From Paludibacteraceae bacterium (GTDB taxonomy: Bacteria > Bacteroidota > Bacteroidia > Bacteroidales > Paludibacteraceae): DNA of 9,127 nt. The stretch spans positions 1-9,127 of the forward strand of contig CANFFA010000070.1 of NCBI GenBank assembly GCA_947445425.1, read 5' to 3'. The notes below the pieces were generated by a model. That model ran no database searches. It was not told the origin of the DNA and was given only the letters and a program-made list of their open reading frames with translations. The number at the start of each line of letters is the position of its first letter. Within the stretch, counting starts at the first letter, position 1. Both the position numbers and the translations under genes were made by a program. This document shows positions 6,264 through 9,127 of the stretch, piece after piece.

Positions 6264-6650
6264 ATGTCCCAACCCACAAAATTTCAAAAAGGTGATTCCG
6301 AATTGTATCGTATTGTTTCCAAAATGATGGTTCCTGCATTTATCCTGGTCGATTTTTCCATCAGTGATGTTGTTGAGAATAAAGATAATTTGCAAATAGA
6401 ATTACGAGAAAAGACAGACAGAATTCCTAACGCTCTAGCTAGTGAAGAACATGTCAACTTAGATGGATTTTGTAATCCGATAGAAGTTTTGAGTCACGGT
6501 TTTTCTCTCAAGCCCGTTTATCTAAAAATATATCGCCGCCGTTGGAAAGCCAGTGGTAGTAAAATTCACCACAGCAACCAGTATGATTTTACGATAAAAG
6601 GCATTAAAATTGTCCCCGAATTGGGGATATTTTTAAATGAAAAAGATTGA
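6264..6650 (+). CDS. ISAon1-like transposase, N-terminal region protein
   Basis: This 128-residue first ORF of the element contains LDGFCNPIEVLSHGFSLKP and VYLKIYRRRWKASGS followed by YDFTIKGIKIVPELGIFLNE, the recognisable block of the separate N-terminal protein of ISAon1-type transposases. It is basic and aromatic and probably contributes DNA binding to the ends. The start at 6264 follows the promoter in the left repeat by 19 bases. It overlaps the second ORF by 14 bases in a different frame; joining the two would need a +1 shift and no obvious slippery site is present, so coupled re-initiation is more likely than a fusion. Confidence 0.8.
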   Translation: MSQPTKFQKGDSELYRIVSKMMVPAFILVDFSISDVVENKDNLQIELREKTDRIPNALASEEHVNLDGFCNPIEVLSHGFSLKPVYLKIYRRRWKASGSKIHHSNQYDFTIKGIKIVPELGIFLNEKD

Positions 6651-7671
6651 AGATTCTCCCGTTAATCTGACTACTGTGGCCAAAATGTGGGGCATTGCTC
6701 CCAAGCTTTTGTATGTTTATTATCGCAATTATTTAAGCAGTTATCAGCAAGATATGCTGGATCGTATTTGGGGTTCTAATATGATTGACATCGTTGATAA
6801 AATCACTGGTGATATTGTTAAACAGAGACCCGTTTACATCGCCAAGCCCGAAAATATGGGTCCTATTATGGCCATCGATGACAAGCAAATCGGCAAGGAT
6901 ATGTTCACGATACTGACCAATCAGAAGACTGGAAAAATAGCCTTATTAGTTGAAACACTGAAAATTAAAGAACTGAATCAAGCCATTTCGTATCTTGGCG
7001 ACACTACCCGAAAAGTGGAAAGTATCAGTTGTGATATGTCGCCAACTTACCTGAGTTTTTGTGAAGATCATTTCCCCAGAGCAACCATTGTTGTGGACAA
7101 ATTTCATGTCATGCAATATGTTATAAACTCAGTTAAAGATGTTCGTATCAGCGAGAAAAACAGACTAATGAATCAGCTTTCGGAAGAAACAAAAGAGAAT
7201 AAAAAAACAAAATCCAAAAATGACAATGACAAGCAAATTCTCTCAGATTTAGAACTCCTTAAACGATCAAGATATCTGCTCTCACAAAGCGATGAAGGTT
7301 GGAATGATTATCAAGTAGAACTCATGGAAACTGTTTTTGAAAAGTTCCCTAGCCTCAAAAAAGCCTATGACTTATGTAATGATTTCAGAAAATGGTATGA
7401 CGCTAAAAACATACTTAAACATGAAACTATAATCGTAACAGAGCTAAAAAAATGGTACGAAAAAGTCAAGGAAAGTCAACTTGACGAATTTAAGGCGGTT
7501 GTAAAAATGATAAAAAAACATCAGGAAAACATCGTTAACTATTTTATTAAAGCAACTACAAATGCCATTGCTGAAAACATAAACAGCCGAATTCAAAGAT
7601 TTGTAACAAACAATTACGGCATCAGAGACAAGGACTTTGCCATGTTCAGGATCAGTAAATACTTTTCTTAG
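6637..7671 (+). CDS. ISAon1-like DDE transposase, catalytic protein
   Basis: A 344-residue transposase with an N-terminal helix-turn-helix-like part (about 8-35) and a DDE catalytic domain. Candidate catalytic residues are Asp81 or Asp82 in MAIDDKQIG, Asp133 in ISCDMSPTY and Glu313 in NAIAENINSRIQRF. VVDKFHVMQ (152-160), the segment typical of ISL3-type enzymes, follows the second Asp. A lysine-rich charged insertion at 183-203 separates the catalytic parts, as is usual for this group. The frame is intact from start to the TAG one base before the right inverted repeat. The enzyme should cut and join at the GGCTATTTC ends, probably together with the small upstream protein. Confidence 0.87.
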   Translation: MKKIEDSPVNLTTVAKMWGIAPKLLYVYYRNYLSSYQQDMLDRIWGSNMIDIVDKITGDIVKQRPVYIAKPENMGPIMAIDDKQIGKDMFTILTNQKTGKIALLVETLKIKELNQAISYLGDTTRKVESISCDMSPTYLSFCEDHFPRATIVVDKFHVMQYVINSVKDVRISEKNRLMNQLSEETKENKKTKSKNDNDKQILSDLELLKRSRYLLSQSDEGWNDYQVELMETVFEKFPSLKKAYDLCNDFRKWYDAKNILKHETIIVTELKKWYEKVKESQLDEFKAVVKMIKKHQENIVNYFIKATTNAIAENINSRIQRFVTNNYGIRDKDFAMFRISKYFS

Positions 7672-7672
7672 C

Positions 7673-7725
7673 ATTTCCGCAAAGTTAGTTTTTTTTACCC
7701 TAGCACCTCAAAAAAAGAAATAGCC
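7673..7725 (-). repeat. Right terminal inverted repeat of the insertion sequence (53 bp)
   Basis: Matches the left repeat in inverse orientation with a single-base length difference in a homopolymer. It begins one base after the transposase stop codon at 7669-7671, so the element carries no spare DNA at this end. Confidence 0.93.
7680..7712 (-). promoter_or_regulatory. Mirror promoter-like sequence inside the right inverted repeat, facing inward
   Basis: Because the end repeats are copies, CAAAGTTA (7680-7687) and CAAA (7709-7712) form the same -7 and -33 pattern on the minus strand. Transcription from here would run into the transposase gene in antisense. Activity is inferred from sequence identity to the left copy. 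Confidence 0.4.
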
Positions 7726-7902
7726 AATTTTTATTTTGGTAAAATATATGAATTTGTTTCATTATGGTTGAATAAGTATTGTGACCTAAATATTGAATTA
7801 GAGTTTTTATCACACTATTATTTGATTAAATTTCATTATTCTTCTTCAGCACTTAAACCAAATTTGGGACAAGTCTATAATTCAGTAAATAGACCCATTT
7901 AA
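7726..7902 (+). pseudogene. 3' remnant of an unidentified gene, cut off by the insertion sequence
   Basis: Immediately after the right end of the element the frame reads 58 sense codons to TAA, beginning NFYFGKIYEFVSLWLNKYC and ending QVYNSVNRPI. There is no ATG, GTG or TTG at a plausible start. The frame is open back through the inverted repeat to the transposase stop, so its original 5' end is missing. Composition (aromatic, Leu, Asn, Lys) looks like protein rather than random translation of AT-rich DNA. I do not recognise the family. It does not continue the ATP-grasp gene on the other side, so the element is not simply inserted into one gene. It could also be a chance ORF. Confidence 0.42.
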
Positions 7903-8169
7903 ACAGTTCTAACTAAACATATTTATCAACACCTTTAAACACGATCTAAAAATCCGACAACCTATAAAAACTCCTATTAAATGCGACGGAAATGAAATCA
8001 GTTCCGCTACATCACCCGTCCCTGTCTTTTCTATTAATATAAAAGGCAGCTGGTACATGCCGAATTTTCTGTAAGCTTCTCTTCCCACCCGACAGTGCGA
8101 ACAACGCTTCGAACAAAGCGACACGCTACACCCATCTGGGGGTGATATCAAGTATTTTTTACTATATAT
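7903..8169. other. Gene-poor segment, locally GC-richer, with small hairpins
   Basis: No gene can be supported here. From about 7980 to 8145 base composition is clearly richer in G and C than the flanks. On the minus strand the frame is open from 8151 to 7909 (80 codons). On the plus strand another frame is open from 7913 for about 50 codons, without a start. Neither looks like a known protein. Two short stems are visible: CGCTT/AAGCG (8105-8109 with 8116-8120) and CACCC/GGGTG (8129-8133 with 8140-8144). The second is followed after 10 bases by a T-run on the plus strand and could act as a weak terminator. The segment may be a remnant or an intergenic repeat element. Confidence 0.4.
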
Positions 8170-9015
8170 TTAAAAAAATCTTATAGCACGAACAGAATAT
8201 AAGTCTCCATAATAACTGGTTTTACCAATTGTACCATCATCAAAATTTTGATACCATGCTTGATGTTCATCATCAGAAGAACTCCAATAGTAGTAATTAC
8301 TAAACCTACCTTTTCTTTTGAGTTTTAAATTTATGTACATTAAATTTAATTCATCTTTTGATGGAAGAAACCAATCGGAATATCCATTAAATATTAAATC
8401 AAAGCAAAGTTGAGCAGCATAATCACCTATACCCTCAGATTCTATAATTGTTTTAGTATTATCACTCCCTTTACCAATTCCTGTCCTTGTAATCATTTTT
8501 TTTGAAAAAGTTCGATTGTACCATTTTATACTTTTTGCTTGGTCAATAGGGGCACATACAAGCCCGTGTTCACCTCTTTCATCAACATAAAAAATGATTC
8601 CTCCTGCATAATTCTCACCAATTTTGTGTTTCAGATCAAAGTTAAAGACAATACTGGCTTCTTTTCCAGCTTGAGAAATATTTATATTTTTCTCAATTAT
8701 TTTGTTATCTTTTTCTACTCGCAATATATGTTTTCCAATTGTAAGAATGCCAAAATAGGGTGTTTTTCCTGTGGAATTTCCATCAATATAAATGTTTGCA
8801 CCAATGGGTTCTGAATCAATATTGACATTTTTTCCAAAACTCAATGTATAATTAGTTTCGCCACCTACTTGGGCAATAGTTACCTCCTTCTCTGATTTCT
8901 TTCCATCTTTTTCTATCTTTAAAATGTGATTTCCAAATGTCAAACTTCCGTTGTAAGGTGTTGTTCCAATAGTGTTACCATCTATGTAAAGTGTGATATT
9001 TATGCTACTCCCCAA
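8170..9015 (-). CDS. PEGA-repeat protein with DUF1566/Lcl-type C-terminal domain, 5' truncated
   Basis: The frame encodes two PEGA-type repeats (about 5-60 and 64-125; cores LYIDGNTIGTTPYNG and IYIDGNSTGKTPYFG, with GNHILKIEKDGK and GKHILRVEKDNK). A DUF1566/Lcl-like domain (about 131-281) follows, with GGIIFYVDERGEHGL, GYSDWFLPSKDELNLMY, YYYWSSS and VRAIRFF at the end. Such proteins are normally exported and the C-terminal domain has a C-type-lectin-like fold. Here the only upstream start is a TTG at 9013-9015. No in-frame ATG occurs until deep in the C-terminal domain, and no signal peptide is present. The frame runs just nine codons further upstream to a stop at 9040-9042. The first PEGA copy also lacks the S-x-P-x-G-A entry seen in the second. 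I infer loss of the 5' end, so this is probably a pseudogene although the remaining frame is intact. Confidence 0.62.
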   Translation of the reverse strand: MGSSINITLYIDGNTIGTTPYNGSLTFGNHILKIEKDGKKSEKEVTIAQVGGETNYTLSFGKNVNIDSEPIGANIYIDGNSTGKTPYFGILTIGKHILRVEKDNKIIEKNINISQAGKEASIVFNFDLKHKIGENYAGGIIFYVDERGEHGLVCAPIDQAKSIKWYNRTFSKKMITRTGIGKGSDNTKTIIESEGIGDYAAQLCFDLIFNGYSDWFLPSKDELNLMYINLKLKRKGRFSNYYYWSSSDDEHQAWYQNFDDGTIGKTSYYGDLYSVRAIRFF

Positions 9016-9016
9016 T

Positions 9017-9083
9017 GTTAGGACAATTTCAGCAGCAAGTTAAGATATGTTTTGTTGCTGCAAGTTTGGTTTAGTTCGGACAA
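9017..9083. repeat. Inverted repeat flanked by direct repeats at the right edge
   Basis: GCAGCAA (9032-9038) pairs with TTGCTGC (9055-9061) across a 16-base loop. On either side lie GTTAGGACAA (9017-9026) and GTTCGGACAA (9074-9083), direct repeats with 9 of 10 bases equal. The segment lies exactly where the PEGA gene loses its 5' end. This could be a recombination site or the edge of a mobile or repeated element. It is not a standard attC site because the RYYYAAC/GTTRRRY pair is absent. Confidence 0.4.
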
Positions 9084-9127
9084 AACGGGAAATAACTTTT
9101 GGAGCCGCCACCAAGCGAGCTCGAAAA

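Larger units (their letters stand above)
6198..7725 (+). mobile_element. ISAon1-like (ISL3-related) insertion sequence, complete
   Basis: A 1528-bp element bounded by GGCTATTTC...GAAATAGCC inverted ends, carrying two transposase ORFs in one direction. The ORF pair and protein motifs match the ISAon1-type elements of Bacteroidota. ISL3-group elements normally produce 8-bp target duplications. Here the bases beside the ends are CAAAAATG on the left and AATTTTTA on the right, which do not match directly. The inverted match can be extended outward for about six A/T bases (AAAAAT / ATTTTT) without revealing a duplication. Both ORFs are intact, so the element may still be active. Confidence 0.88.

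Noticed and set aside
6630..6655. Programmed frameshift joining the two transposase ORFs
   Set aside because: The second ORF is in the +1 frame relative to the first, the A-run is short, and the second ORF has its own ATG in the overlap; coupling by re-initiation explains it better.
7909..8151. 80-codon minus-strand open frame as a gene
   Set aside because: It has no recognisable domain, the opposite strand is also partly open, and it lies in a rearranged gene-poor stretch. Described only as part of the intergenic segment.
8539..8814. Plus-strand ORF opposite the PEGA gene
   Set aside because: It is the antisense shadow of the PEGA and DUF1566 coding sequence and has no domain of its own.
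9017..9083. Integron attC site
   Set aside because: The inverted repeat and the GTTAGGAC-like sequences were suggestive, but the flanking boxes are direct rather than inverted and do not fit RYYYAAC/GTTRRRY.
1..9127. CRISPR array, tRNA or rRNA genes, known anti-phage systems
   Set aside because: No regularly spaced repeats, no cloverleaf-like or ribosomal sequences, and no nuclease, helicase or toxin-antitoxin motifs were seen on either strand.

Overview
The window looks like a chromosomal segment from a member of the Bacteroidota. It is AT-rich and its start codons lack clear Shine-Dalgarno sequences. Promoter -7 boxes of the type TAnnTTTG occur ahead of the YHS gene and inside the insertion-sequence ends. 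Several families are typical of that phylum: an outer-membrane barrel with a CSDAGxC motif, a lipoprotein MsrB-MsrA fusion, and a two-ORF ISAon1-like transposon. I cannot name a genus.

Region 1 (1-6168) is one plus-strand block. It opens with the 3' part of a Crp/Fnr-type regulator, then a promoter, then a YHS-domain protein and a DM13-domain lipoprotein. After a 224-bp gap holding a tiny ORF and short degenerate repeats comes a tightly packed run: outer-membrane beta-barrel, DoxX-like membrane protein, lipoprotein methionine sulfoxide reductase B/A, DinB-fold protein, NRDE-family protein and a membrane-anchored ATP-grasp (D-Ala-D-Ala ligase-like) protein. Spacing is 4 bp or genes overlap (4, 4, 13 and 71 bp), so this is almost certainly one transcription unit. 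Most products before DinB carry export signals or membrane segments. My reading is an envelope module for redox or metal handling and repair of oxidised methionines, under an upstream regulator of the Crp/Fnr class; the functional link is inference.

Region 2 (6198-7725) is a complete-looking 1528-bp insertion sequence with nearly perfect 53/54-bp terminal inverted repeats, a short N-terminal transposase ORF and a DDE transposase ORF overlapping by 14 bp. Each terminal repeat contains an inward-facing promoter-like sequence. I see no target-site duplication, and the right end abuts a start-less gene remnant, so the insertion was probably followed by deletion or recombination.

Region 3 (7726-9127) is accessory or eroded sequence. 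It holds the 3' remnant of an unidentified gene, about 265 bp of locally GC-richer DNA without a convincing gene, and a minus-strand gene with two PEGA repeats and a DUF1566/Lcl-type C-terminal domain. That gene lacks any ATG and any signal peptide, so its 5' end seems lost. The window closes with a non-coding segment holding an inverted repeat between two direct repeats, which may mark the recombination boundary.

The most unusual item is a short peptide module (MKRAxQ...GNxYxxVPC). It occurs twice, once fused to the front of the YHS protein and once as a free 23-residue ORF just after the DM13 gene. The differences between the copies look like those of translated sequence.
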